From Lachnospiraceae bacterium (GTDB taxonomy: Bacteria; Bacillota_A; Clostridia; Lachnospirales; Lachnospiraceae), in the NCBI GenBank assembly GCA_028694115.1, contig JAQUUB010000012.1, positions 34,911 to 98,910 of the forward strand: DNA of 64,000 nucleotides. Reading direction: 5' to 3'. The notes beneath the pieces are model-generated. The model was given only the letters and a program-made list of their open reading frames with translations, had not been told where the DNA came from and made no database searches. Each line of letters opens with the position of its first letter. Position 1 is the stretch's first letter. Made by a program: the position numbers and the translations under genes. Positions 14,447 to 25,100 of the stretch are shown piece after piece.

Positions 14447-17400
14447 ATGACAACGGCATATATCTTTTCCACAATTTTATTTGTTATGGCAACCATATCA
14501 ATTTGTATGGGCATACACATTTTAAGTGATGATCAAAGAAAATCAGGAAATTCAAAATTGGTTTTCCTTTTATGCATGTTTGGCGCAATATGGGATATCG
14601 GATTCGGATTGATGGGACTGCAGACAGAGATTACATATCTTAAATTGTTTCGAGGAATCGGGATTTTCGGTGGACTATCGTTTATAACTACTATGACAGT
14701 TACGATAGCAGCCTGGCTTCAACTAGATGATGTAGATGTTAAAACAGCTTTTAGCGCAGAAATACTTATGGAGATTGTTGCACTGCCATTTCTAATAAAT
14801 CGGAATGCAGTAGAGTTTGTTAAGACGGCTTATGGAACGTATTTTATTCCCGAGGGAATGAGTGCACGTATCGCACAGCCAGTATTTCTTATATTATCTA
14901 CTGTGATCATGGTGGTAATTATCTGGGCAGGATGGAAAAGAGCCAAAATGAAATGGGAAAAGCAAGTCGTTTATATTACGATATATGGGGTTGTTTTTTA
15001 TTTAGTGGGAAATTTGATTGATATCTTTCGTACTATTTTTCAAATGAAAATATTTCCGATTAGTATGTTTACACAAATGATTACTTTGCTTTTTATCAAG
15101 CATATTGTTACTCATCATGGAAAACATAAAATGACATTACAGAACTTCTCGAATTACATCTATTCTGTAGTTAGTACACCTATTTTAATCTGCGATAATA
15201 ACGGAGAAATCCGTTTGTATAATGAATCGGCTAAAAAATTTTTCCATAGTTTTGGAACTCAGTTAACAGGCAAGGAACTTAAAGATCTATTTAAGTTTGA
15301 GGAAACTGACTTCAAATTGTTAAAGGAGAGTGGCAAAACACCAGAAGAAAAATTACAGCATATTGATGGAATGTGTTTTGCCAATAAAGGACTCTGTAAT
15401 TTAGAGCTTACAAGTATTTTTGATGAATTTTCAAAAAAAATCGGTGATATTATTGTGGTAAATGATATTACTGAAAAAATAAGAATCATACAAGAATTAG
15501 ATGAAAGTAAGGAAGAGGCAATTAGGGCAAATAAAGCGAAAAGCAGTTTTCTCGCAAATATGTCACATGAAATAAGAACGCCTATGAATGCAGTGGTAGG
15601 AATCAGCGAGCTGCTTTTAAGAAAAGAACTTTCTGAAGATGTTCGTGCCGATGTTCATAATATTCAGAATGCGGGTAACGGACTATTAAATATTATCAAT
15701 GATATTTTGGATATTAGCAAAATAGAATCTGGAAAATATGAAATTGTGAACGAACCGTATAATTTGGAGTCTTTATTATTAGATGTTTCGAATATTATTT
15801 TAGTAAGACTAAAGGATAAAACAGTTAAATTTATCATTGAAGCAGATCCAAACTTACCCAAAACGATGGTAGGAGATGCGATTCGTATTAAGCAGATTTT
15901 GATTAATATTATCGGAAACGCCGTTAAATTTACAAAGACAGGGTATATAATACTTGAAATCAGCTGGATTCAAGGTGAAAATGGAAAAGCTTTTTTGGTT
16001 TTTCATGTCAAGGATTCGGGAATAGGAATCAAAGAGCAAGATATTGGAAAACTGTTTGGTTTGTTTAATCAAGTAGATACGAAAAAAAACAGAAATATCA
16101 CAGGATCTGGACTAGGGCTTGCAATTAGTAAAAATTTAGCAGTTTTAATGGGAGGTAACATTACTGTTGATAGCGTTTATGGAAAAGGTACTACTTTTAC
16201 GATTACATTAAATCAGTTCATAGAAGAGTACATACCAATTGTTCATATCATGGAAAAGGAAAAAATATGTGTCGGAATACTAGAAAAGGAAGAATTTATT
16301 AGAGAAAGTATCCAAAATATATTAGAGTTGAATCAAATTTCATTTATTCAAGGAACTACTATCGAAGCATTTTGGGAACAACCAATCACCCATTTGTTTA
16401 TTAGACCAGTAGAACAGTTAGAGGCAGACAGATATTTAAAGGAGCAAAATGGAGACTGTAAGGTGCTTCTCTTAAACGGAATGTTTGAACCGCCTGTTAA
16501 TAGTAATAATCATACTTCAATGTTGTTAGCTTTAGCTTCGATACAAATCAATTATTACTTTAATGGACTAGCGATTCCACAAACTTTTGAGTGTGACAGC
16601 TTTGATGAGACGGCGATTCAACCAATGTCATATGCAAAAGTATTAATTGTAGATGATAACCATACGAATCTGATTGTAGCGGAAGGTCTTATGAAGCCTT
16701 ATCAGATGCAGATAGACAAAGCTATGGATGGGCAAACCGCAATTAGTATGGTAAAAGACAAGGAATATGATTTAGTTTTTATGGATCATATGATGCCAGG
16801 AATGGATGGTGTGGAGACAGTCAAAGAGATTCGTTCTTTGGCGGGTGAGAGATTTAAGAATTTACCAATTGTTGCTCTGTCTGCGAATGCATTAAGTGGA
16901 GCAAGAGAGATGTTTGAAAAATCAGGATTCCAGGGATTCTTAGCAAAACCTATGAATTTACAGGAATTAGATCATGTTTTAGTGAAATATCTAGCTGTAA
17001 AACGTCCCCCAGAAATGCCAATACGTGTAATTAAAAAGTCAGATAAAAAAACAGTTCTTAATTTCATTAAGGGTGTTCATACTGATATTGGAATGAAATA
17101 TGCAGGAATGGATCTTGATATTTATCACACAATATTAAAAACCTATTATCCAGATATGACAGAACGATTAGTAGAATTAGAACATATTTTTGCAAAGAAG
17201 GATTTAAAATTATTTGCTACCTATGCGCATGCAATGAAAAGTGCATCAGCGAGTGTAGGTGCTATCGAAATTTCTGAGCTTGCGAAGATTCTAGAATTTG
17301 CAGGAAAAGAAGAGAATGTTTCAACAATTGAAGAAAAGTTGCAGGAATTCATCAATAAATTTAGAGAAGTATTACAAAGTATCGGGGAATATTTAAATAA

Positions 17401-17650
17401 GCTTAAATGGGAAGAAAAGGAACAGGGGATTGAGACACTGGATTATCTTGATAAGATTGATTCTAAGTTAAAAGAACGGTTATATCAGGCAGTTGACGGT
17501 ATGGATTCTATTACAGCAGAAGAAGTATTAAAGGAAATCAATCAATATACTTATAATGCAGAAATAGCCTATTACCTTGAGAAAATTGGACAAGCTATAA
17601 ACGATTATCAATATGATACTGCGCTTACTTATCTTAAATTACTCCATTAA
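14447..17650 (+). CDS. Membrane hybrid sensor histidine kinase (7TM-PAS-HisKA-HATPase-pseudoREC-REC-HPt)
   Basis: The 1067-residue protein has about seven membrane segments (1-230) with little outside loop, so it probably senses a membrane or intracellular cue. Then come a PAS-like domain (about 245-345), HisKA with H374 in [18 protein letters not shown], an HATPase with N, G1 and G2 boxes (DSGIGI, GSGLGLAI), a degenerate receiver-like domain (about 605-710), a full receiver with D780 in [11 protein letters not shown], and an HPt domain with H928 in HAMKSASASVG. All parts of a four-step His-Asp-His-Asp relay are present except the final receiver, which must be another protein. GGTGAGGG precedes the start. 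It resembles the kinase at 51658 domain by domain. Confidence 0.92.
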   Translation: MTTAYIFSTILFVMATISICMGIHILSDDQRKSGNSKLVFLLCMFGAIWDIGFGLMGLQTEITYLKLFRGIGIFGGLSFITTMTVTIAAWLQLDDVDVKTAFSAEILMEIVALPFLINRNAVEFVKTAYGTYFIPEGMSARIAQPVFLILSTVIMVVIIWAGWKRAKMKWEKQVVYITIYGVVFYLVGNLIDIFRTIFQMKIFPISMFTQMITLLFIKHIVTHHGKHKMTLQNFSNYIYSVVSTPILICDNNGEIRLYNESAKKFFHSFGTQLTGKELKDLFKFEETDFKLLKESGKTPEEKLQHIDGMCFANKGLCNLELTSIFDEFSKKIGDIIVVNDITEKIRIIQELDESKEEAIRANKAKSSFLANMSHEIRTPMNAVVGISELLLRKELSEDVRADVHNIQNAGNGLLNIINDILDISKIESGKYEIVNEPYNLESLLLDVSNIILVRLKDKTVKFIIEADPNLPKTMVGDAIRIKQILINIIGNAVKFTKTGYIILEISWIQGENGKAFLVFHVKDSGIGIKEQDIGKLFGLFNQVDTKKNRNITGSGLGLAISKNLAVLMGGNITVDSVYGKGTTFTITLNQFIEEYIPIVHIMEKEKICVGILEKEEFIRESIQNILELNQISFIQGTTIEAFWEQPITHLFIRPVEQLEADRYLKEQNGDCKVLLLNGMFEPPVNSNNHTSMLLALASIQINYYFNGLAIPQTFECDSFDETAIQPMSYAKVLIVDDNHTNLIVAEGLMKPYQMQIDKAMDGQTAISMVKDKEYDLVFMDHMMPGMDGVETVKEIRSLAGERFKNLPIVALSANALSGAREMFEKSGFQGFLAKPMNLQELDHVLVKYLAVKRPPEMPIRVIKKSDKKTVLNFIKGVHTDIGMKYAGMDLDIYHTILKTYYPDMTERLVELEHIFAKKDLKLFATYAHAMKSASASVGAIEISELAKILEFAGKEENVSTIEEKLQEFINKFREVLQSIGEYLNKLKWEEKEQGIETLDYLDKIDSKLKERLYQAVDGMDSITAEEVLKEINQYTYNAEIAYYLEKIGQAINDYQYDTALTYLKLLH

Positions 17651-17663
17651 AAAATCATATATG

Positions 17664-17715
17664 AAAATGCACGACATCTGTCAGAATCATTGTTTAACAG
17701 TTATCGTGCATTTTT
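17664..17715. terminator. Bidirectional terminator between convergent genes
   Basis: AAAATGCACGA pairs with TCGTGCATTTT around a loop of about 29 bases, with A and T runs on both outer sides. It can end both the hybrid kinase gene and the convergent dehydratase-activator gene. Confidence 0.75.
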
Positions 17716-17724
17716 GTTACTTCT

Positions 17725-20700
17725 TTATTTATTTTCAAGATTTTTATGAGCAGTTGAAAGCATCAGCTTGATACGGTTTAACTGATTTACTTCACTTGCA
17801 CCAGGATCATAGTCGATAGCAACGATATTGGAACCAGGATATTGACGGCGTAGTTCTTTGATGACACCTTTTCCAACTACGTGATTAGGCAAACATGCAA
17901 ATGGCTGTGCACATACAATATTTTGGGCACCCGCATGGATGAGCTCTATCATTTCTCCAGTTAAAAACCAGCCTTCTCCAGTTTGATTTCCAATGGAAAC
18001 AATGGTGGAAGCATTTTTTGCAGTATCAGCAATGTGAGCTGGAGGTGTAAAATGTTTACTCTTAGCAAATTCCCTAGCAGCGCAGCCTCTGAATTTTTCC
18101 AATGCGAAGATACCAAGTTTTGAATTCCTTTTTGCTTTTTTGGAAGTACCAAGGTAATCTGCTTTATATATCTGATTGTAGAAGCAGTAAAGTAAGAAAT
18201 CAAGCAAATCAGGAACGACCGCCTCTGCACCTTCAGCCTCTAATAAATCTACAAGATAGTTGTTTGCTGCAGGTAAGAATTTAACAAGGATTTCTCCAAC
18301 AATACCGACTAAAGGTTTCTTTTCATCGGTAATTTCTAATTGGTCAAATTCCCTTATTATTTTTTTACACAATTTTGTATAACCGAAGTAAGTAGGATGG
18401 TTAGAAGTAACAAAATCCTGGCATTCCTTGCGCAGTTTTGCATGAAGTTCATTTGCAGAACCTTTTACTTTTTCGTAAGGACGCATGCGATACAAACAAC
18501 GCATAAAGATATCACCAAATTCGGCTCCATATAAAGCACGGATAATAAGGTCAGGAGTTAATTTAAATCCAGGATTACTTTCTAATCCTGAAAGATTAAT
18601 GGAAATAACAGGTACTTGGTCTAGTCCTGCTTTTTCTAAGGCACGTCTGATAAATCCGATATAGTTTGTTGCACGACATCCGCCTCCAGTCTGGGAAATC
18701 ATAACTGCAACTTTATTCAAGTCATACTTTCCAGAAAGCAGAGATTGCATAATTTGACCAACTACCATAAGAGATGGATAACAGGCATCATTATTAACGT
18801 ATTTCAAACCAATATCAACCGCTTCTTTACCGTCATTATCAAGTACTTCAAAATGATATCCTGCTTTTTTAAAAGCTGGTTCAATGATATCAAAGTGGAT
18901 CGGTGACATTTGAGGGCAGAGAATGGTATACTCTTTTTTCATTTCTTCTGTAAATATAACACGTTTGTAAGCAGCAGCAACAGGATGACATTCCATGTTT
19001 TTTTGTTCTCGGACACGTATTGCGGAAAGAAGAGAACGCACTCGGATTCTTGCTGCTCCTAAATTATTTACTTCATCAATTTTTAAACAGGTGTAAATCT
19101 TACCTGATTTTGAAAGAATATCATTTACCTGGTCAGTAGTTACCGCATCTAAGCCACAGCCAAAAGAATTTAACTGTATTAAATCAAGATTTTCATTCGA
19201 CTTTACAAAGTTCGCCGCAGCATATAAACGAGAATGATACATCCATTGGTCGGAGACCATAAGAGGTCTTTCAACTGGTGCAAGATGTGAAATAGAATCC
19301 TCTGTTAATACAGCAATGCCATAGGAAGTAATTAACTCTGGAATTCCATGATGAATTTCTGGATCAATATGATAGGGGCGTCCAGCTAGTACAATTCCGC
19401 GTTTATTGTTTGTTTCCATCCACTGTAGGATTTCTTCCCCTTTTTTCTTCATGTATTCTCTAACAATCGTTAATTCTGCCCATGCTTTATCAACGGCAAT
19501 AACAATATCCTCAGGGTTTAACTCAGGAAAACATTCAATTAATCTGGGATAGAGGATTTCCTTATCCCGGAAAGAAAGAAATGGATTTCTAAAATCTACT
19601 TCTTTATGTCCAATTTCCTCTACGTTATTCTTAATATTTTCGGGATAAGAGGTAACAATGGGACAATTATAATGATCATTAGAATCCGAAAATTCTTTAC
19701 GTTCATAAAAGACAGAAGGGTAAAAAATCATAGGAACCTTCTGCTTAATCAGCCAGGAAATATGGCCATGTGCAAGTTTTGCAGGGTAGCATTCTGATTC
19801 ACTGGGAATCGATTCAATTCCTAGTTCATAAATCTGGTGAGTAGAGTTTGGCGATAAAACTACCTGATATTTCAATTCTGTAAAGAAGGTAAACCAAAAT
19901 GGATAATTTTCGTACATATTAAGAACACGTGGAATACCAACTTTTCCATTGACTGCTTCGGATTCTGGCAGTGGTTCATAGGAAAAGAGACGTTCGGCTT
20001 TATATTCAAATAGATTTGGAATATTATTTTCATTTTTCGGTTTTCCAATCCCACGTTCACAACGATTACCAGAGACAAATTGACGACCGCCAGTAAAACG
20101 ATTAATTGTAAGTCGACAGTTATTTGTACAACCTTTACATTTTGCCATCGAAGTCACGAAATCTAAGGCATTGATTTTTTCAATGGTTAACATGTTTGAT
20201 TTATAAGAATTTGTATGTCGCTCTCTTGCAATCAGAGCAGCACCGAATGCGCCCATGATTCCAGCAATATCAGGACGAACGGCTTCACAGCCAGCTATTT
20301 TTTCAAAGCTTCGTAAAACGGCACTGTTATAAAAAGTACCACCTTGAACAACAATTTTTTCACCAAGTTCAGATGCATCACTTACTTTAATAACTTTAAA
20401 CAATGCATTTTTGATTACAGAGTAGGCAAGGCCAGCAGAGTTATCTGCTACAGAAGCACCCTCCTTCTGGGCTTGTTTTACTTTGGAATTCATAAATACG
20501 GTACAGCGTGTACCTAAATCGATTGGATGTTCTGCAAAAAGTGCTTCTGATGCAAAATCTGTTACAGAATAATTTAATGATTTTGCGAAGGTTTCAATAA
20601 AGGAACCACAGCCAGAGGAACAAGCCTCATTGAGTTGAACACTATCAACCGTTTGATTTTTGATTTTAATACATTTCATGTCCTGGCCACCAATGTCGAG

Positions 20701-21957
20701 GATACAATCAACATCAGGAGCAAAGAAAGCGGCAGCGTAGTAGTGTGCGACAGTTTCTACTTCTCCTTCGTCTAACATCAGGGCAGACTTAATCAGGGCT
20801 TCTCCATAGCCAGTAGAACAGGAGTGGACAATCCTTGCATCCTTTGGCAACTGAGTGTAAATATCCTTAATCGCACGGATTGTAGTTGCCAGTGGACTTC
20901 CGTTATTATTATCATAGAAAGAGTAAAGCAGGCTGCCGTCAGTTCCAACAAGAGCGGCTTTTGTCGTGGTACTACCGGCATCAATTCCAAGATAACAGTC
21001 TCCACGGTAGGTAGATAAATCGCGAGTCTTTACTTTAGCAGAAGCATGTCGTTTTTCGAAATCATTATAATCTTTTTCTGTAGCAAACAGAGGTTCCATA
21101 CGAGCTACCTCAAATTCCATTTTAATAGGAACTGACAATTTCTTAACCATCTCACTTAAAGTAGTGACAATTTCCTTTTTGAAATTCAGAGCAGAACCAA
21201 TTGCAGCAAATAAATGAGAATGATCAGGTGCAATAATATGTTCCTCATCAAGCTTCAAAGTACGAATAAAAGATTCCTTTAACTCAGATAAAAAGTGAAG
21301 AGGTCCACCAAGAAATGCAACATGTCCTCTGATAGGTTTTCCGCATGCAAGCCCACTAATCGTCTGATTTACGACAGCCTGAAAAATAGAAGCAGCTAAA
21401 TCTTCCTTTGTTGCACCTTCATTAATGAGTGGCTGAATATCGGACTTCGCAAATACACCACATCTTGCAGCAATGGTATATAAAGATTGATAATTTTTGG
21501 CATAATCATTTAAACCTGAGGCATCGGTCTGCAAAAGGGACGCCATCTGGTCAATAAAGGAACCAGTACCACCAGCACAGATTCCATTCATTCGTTGTTC
21601 TACATTACCACCCTCAAAATAAATGATTTTGGCATCTTCCCCGCCAAGCTCTATCGCAACATCCGTTTGTGGAGCATAATCAGTAAGTGCGGTTGACACA
21701 GCAATCACTTCCTGCACAAAAGGCACGCCTAAATTGGAAGCGAGAGTAAGACCACCTGAACCTGTAATCATAGGTGATAATTTAATATCTCCTAGCTCCA
21801 TAAAGGATTTGTCAAGTAACATATGCAAAGTTTCTCTGATGTTCGCGTAATGTCTTTCATAATCTGAAAACATAACTTTATGTGATTCATCAAGGATAGC
21901 GATTTTTACAGTTGTAGAACCGATATCAATACCCAATGTATATAACTGTTCGGACAT
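17725..21957 (-). CDS. 2-hydroxyacyl-CoA dehydratase activator-type giant fusion (two BcrAD ATPase domains, DUF2229, HgdB-like end)
   Basis: The 1410-residue protein has two ASKHA-fold activator ATPase units. Unit 1 (about 1-255) has [17 protein letters not shown] and [13 protein letters not shown]; unit 2 (about 325-575) has [17 protein letters not shown] and [12 protein letters not shown]. The CAGGTGS/CSSGCGS cysteines are where the bridging [4Fe-4S] cluster of HgdC-like activators sits. A Cys-rich segment ([12 protein letters not shown], about 605-625) opens a DUF2229 region, and the last third resembles dehydratase alpha/beta (HgdB-like) folds. Relatives use ATP to push one electron at very low potential, but this long form has no assigned substrate. 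GGAGAATT precedes the ATG. It stands alone on the reverse strand. Confidence 0.88.
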   Translation of the reverse strand: MSEQLYTLGIDIGSTTVKIAILDESHKVMFSDYERHYANIRETLHMLLDKSFMELGDIKLSPMITGSGGLTLASNLGVPFVQEVIAVSTALTDYAPQTDVAIELGGEDAKIIYFEGGNVEQRMNGICAGGTGSFIDQMASLLQTDASGLNDYAKNYQSLYTIAARCGVFAKSDIQPLINEGATKEDLAASIFQAVVNQTISGLACGKPIRGHVAFLGGPLHFLSELKESFIRTLKLDEEHIIAPDHSHLFAAIGSALNFKKEIVTTLSEMVKKLSVPIKMEFEVARMEPLFATEKDYNDFEKRHASAKVKTRDLSTYRGDCYLGIDAGSTTTKAALVGTDGSLLYSFYDNNNGSPLATTIRAIKDIYTQLPKDARIVHSCSTGYGEALIKSALMLDEGEVETVAHYYAAAFFAPDVDCILDIGGQDMKCIKIKNQTVDSVQLNEACSSGCGSFIETFAKSLNYSVTDFASEALFAEHPIDLGTRCTVFMNSKVKQAQKEGASVADNSAGLAYSVIKNALFKVIKVSDASELGEKIVVQGGTFYNSAVLRSFEKIAGCEAVRPDIAGIMGAFGAALIARERHTNSYKSNMLTIEKINALDFVTSMAKCKGCTNNCRLTINRFTGGRQFVSGNRCERGIGKPKNENNIPNLFEYKAERLFSYEPLPESEAVNGKVGIPRVLNMYENYPFWFTFFTELKYQVVLSPNSTHQIYELGIESIPSESECYPAKLAHGHISWLIKQKVPMIFYPSVFYERKEFSDSNDHYNCPIVTSYPENIKNNVEEIGHKEVDFRNPFLSFRDKEILYPRLIECFPELNPEDIVIAVDKAWAELTIVREYMKKKGEEILQWMETNNKRGIVLAGRPYHIDPEIHHGIPELITSYGIAVLTEDSISHLAPVERPLMVSDQWMYHSRLYAAANFVKSNENLDLIQLNSFGCGLDAVTTDQVNDILSKSGKIYTCLKIDEVNNLGAARIRVRSLLSAIRVREQKNMECHPVAAAYKRVIFTEEMKKEYTILCPQMSPIHFDIIEPAFKKAGYHFEVLDNDGKEAVDIGLKYVNNDACYPSLMVVGQIMQSLLSGKYDLNKVAVMISQTGGGCRATNYIGFIRRALEKAGLDQVPVISINLSGLESNPGFKLTPDLIIRALYGAEFGDIFMRCLYRMRPYEKVKGSANELHAKLRKECQDFVTSNHPTYFGYTKLCKKIIREFDQLEITDEKKPLVGIVGEILVKFLPAANNYLVDLLEAEGAEAVVPDLLDFLLYCFYNQIYKADYLGTSKKAKRNSKLGIFALEKFRGCAAREFAKSKHFTPPAHIADTAKNASTIVSIGNQTGEGWFLTGEMIELIHAGAQNIVCAQPFACLPNHVVGKGVIKELRRQYPGSNIVAIDYDPGASEVNQLNRIKLMLSTAHKNLENK

Positions 21958-22112
21958 TGTAATTCTCCATTCTCTATTAAAAGTACAAGTGAAATACCTG
22001 CCTATAAGAAGACCAAATTACATTATACGACACAGTAAAACAAAGTTCAATTAAGAAATATTAAAAAAGTCTGAAATGTCTTATGAAATGCCTATAACAA
22101 TCCGATATATCA

Positions 22113-22141
22113 TTGTATTCTACAATATCTTGTGTTAAAAT
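22113..22141 (+). promoter_or_regulatory. Candidate promoter of the BspA-like surface protein
   Basis: TTGTAT (22113-22118) and TAAAAT (22136-22141) are spaced by 17 bp, 52 bp before the start codon, in the divergent gap with the dehydratase-activator gene. Confidence 0.5.
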
Positions 22142-22192
22142 TTATAAGAGTGGCTTTTTGTATACTATTCACAAAAGAAGAAGGAAGAGCAT

Positions 22193-25100
22193 ATGAAAAA
22201 AGAACGTTTTAAGAGAATGTTATCTATTTTAATATCGGTTTGTTTGATTGTCACTATGGTACCAGCCACAGGGACGAATACTTATGCGGAAGAAATGGAT
22301 GAATTAAATGAAATAGATATAGAACAGGAAAGCGTTCAAAATTCTTTTGCGGAGAGCGCAGACGAAACATCAGAAGAAACTTCAGAAGAAACTTCAGAAG
22401 AAACTTCAGAAGAAACGCTTGAGGAATCTTCAGTCGGTACAGACGGAGAAACGATTACGGTCTTCAACAATAGCAATGGTACAAATAAAATTGATTGGGG
22501 TTATGAACTTGGCACTTGCGTATTAGATGGTGATGAAGCTATTTTTGTTGATGCACATACCACTAATAGTGAGATTGATATTCCGACTTATGTATTAGTT
22601 TCGGCGTACAATGGGGTAGATAACTCAGGTATGAAATTCACACAGGAAACAGTAACAGATCCTAATGCTGGAAAAGTATATAAAGTGACTGCAATCAGTG
22701 AGAATTGCTTCTACAATAAAAGACAGACACAAATTATTAATATACCCAATACCATTAAAAGTAATCTTACATATAAATTTTTTGAAACATGTGATTCCCT
22801 GACTACAATTAACATCGTACGTTCTAGCGTGAATGAACCATATGGAAGATATTTTGACGGTGCAAATATTAACGACTCCAAAGGTGTTTTGATTGATTTG
22901 ATTGATTTGAAAGAAACGGGAAAACAGAAGGTTGTCTATTGTCCTGTGAAAACATCGTTAACTACATATAATTTTCCGAATTATTATGCTTCCAGCTTTT
23001 TTGAGGTGGAAGACGGTGCCTTCAAAGGATGTGAGACTATAAAGGAGATAACGAATAATAGTTTATATAAAATCACACGGATAGGAAAGAACGCATTTGA
23101 AAACTGTACAAATCTTTCCTCTGCCATTGTATTTACAAAAGGAATTCAAAGAGTAGAGGATGAGGCTTTTAAGGGGTGTGTTTCTTTAAAAAGCATTAAG
23201 TTTGCAGCGGACTATCCTTCTCCTATTTACTTAGGTAACCGTGTCTTTGAAAATACTGCGATAGAGAGTATTCATTTTCCATATATGCTGACAGATGTCA
23301 GGGGAACAACATTTTATGGCATGAATTCACTTAAAACGATAACCGTAGATAAATTAAATGATTATTTTTATGCTGAAAATGGTGCATTATATAATTATGA
23401 TAGCGTCAACAAAAAGCGAGGAAACCGATTAGTGGTAGTTCCAGCAGCACTTGGATTTACGGATGGGACTTATCAAATTCCCTATGGTGTCACGGAACTT
23501 GATCCGGACGCTATTATGAATTGTGAGAGCCTTTCTACCATTAAATTTCCAAGTAATATCTACTCCATTAGCAGCAATGCGATACATAGTTGTACGGCTC
23601 TTCGAAAAGTCTATATTTATAGTGGATTCCCAGATTTACAGCTAGATCAGACGAGCTTTGACGATATTTTTGCCGATTGCGGTTATGGCGCAAGAAGTAT
23701 TACGATTTATACTGGTTTAGATACGAGAGCCTGGAAGTTTGCAGAACAAAAGGGATATCAAACAAGTTCCCTGTATGATTTACAGGATTATAGTTTTACA
23801 GATACGCCAGAAGGGAAAGTATTAACAGGAATCACCTATAATCAGCAGTATCAGAATGTTGTGATACCAGATTTTGTTGTTACGGATCCTGATACAAGAC
23901 CAGCTACTACAAAGAAATTTGTTGTGAAAGTTTCAGAAAATGCTTTGGCAAATCCCAATATTACTTCCGTTTTATTTATGGCACATATGAAAGATGTAGA
24001 TCCAAATGCATTTCGAATTGTTCCAGATCCAGATGATTTTTCAAAGGATACGAATGCGGATAGTCTTGATTCAATCTATATTGAAGAAGGAAACACGGCT
24101 CTTTGTAGTATCGATGGAGTACTCTATAAGCATACACTAAGCAGTAATGGGGTAGATTATAATATTAGCGAATTGTTGTATTATCCAGTAGGTAGGACAG
24201 CTACCACCTTTGATACTCCGTCAACACTATCCTATTTACCACCGAACGCATTCCGTGGAGCTTCTAAGCTTAAAATTCTGAATATTTTTGACAGTATTCA
24301 AGGAATCGGCGGAAATGCGACTACAGCACTTGGTGATTATAATGAAACAGCGGCATTTGCCGGATGTAAGAATCTGGTAGCAATCAATATTGTGAAATCA
24401 AATTCTGGCAAGCTTATTAGATATGGGTCTCATCAAGGTGTTCTCTATCAGGCTGATAATGGGGCACTTGTAACCTTGCTCTTTTACCCGAAAGGACAAA
24501 GGATTCCTTCAGAGGTGGGTCTGTCGGCAATCAGCTATGAAGTCCCATCGGGATGTTTGAAAATAGAAGACGTTAAGAATTGTATCTATTTGAAGGGTAT
24601 CACAATTCCAAAGAGTGTTGAGACCATTGATAGTCATGCGTTCGAAGGATGTTTTGAACTTGGAAGTGTTATATTTAAGGAAACAGGTACAGGGAATGGT
24701 ATCAAAACAATTGGTGAACGATCATTTGCGAATACGAAGCTTTTAAATATCACAATTCCAGCTACGGTTAAAAATATTGGCCAGCAGGCATTTTACAATT
24801 GTATTAAATTAGGTGAAGTTGTGATAAAAGGTGATAGCCTTTTGTCGATCGGAGAACAAGCGTTTTATAGGGATACGGCACTTACAAAGGTAACTATTTA
24901 TGGCACTCAGTTGGTAAAGGGTGGAGAAGTTGTTGTAGCAAAATCTGCTTTTCGCTTTTGTACAAAATTAACAGATTTTGCAATCACAAATATGAAGAGT
25001 GCCTCATTATACGAATACAGTTTAGCAAATAATACATCTTTGAAGTCCGTTGATTTTAACCAGACGGATGTAAATGTAATAGAAAATTCAGTTTTTCAAA

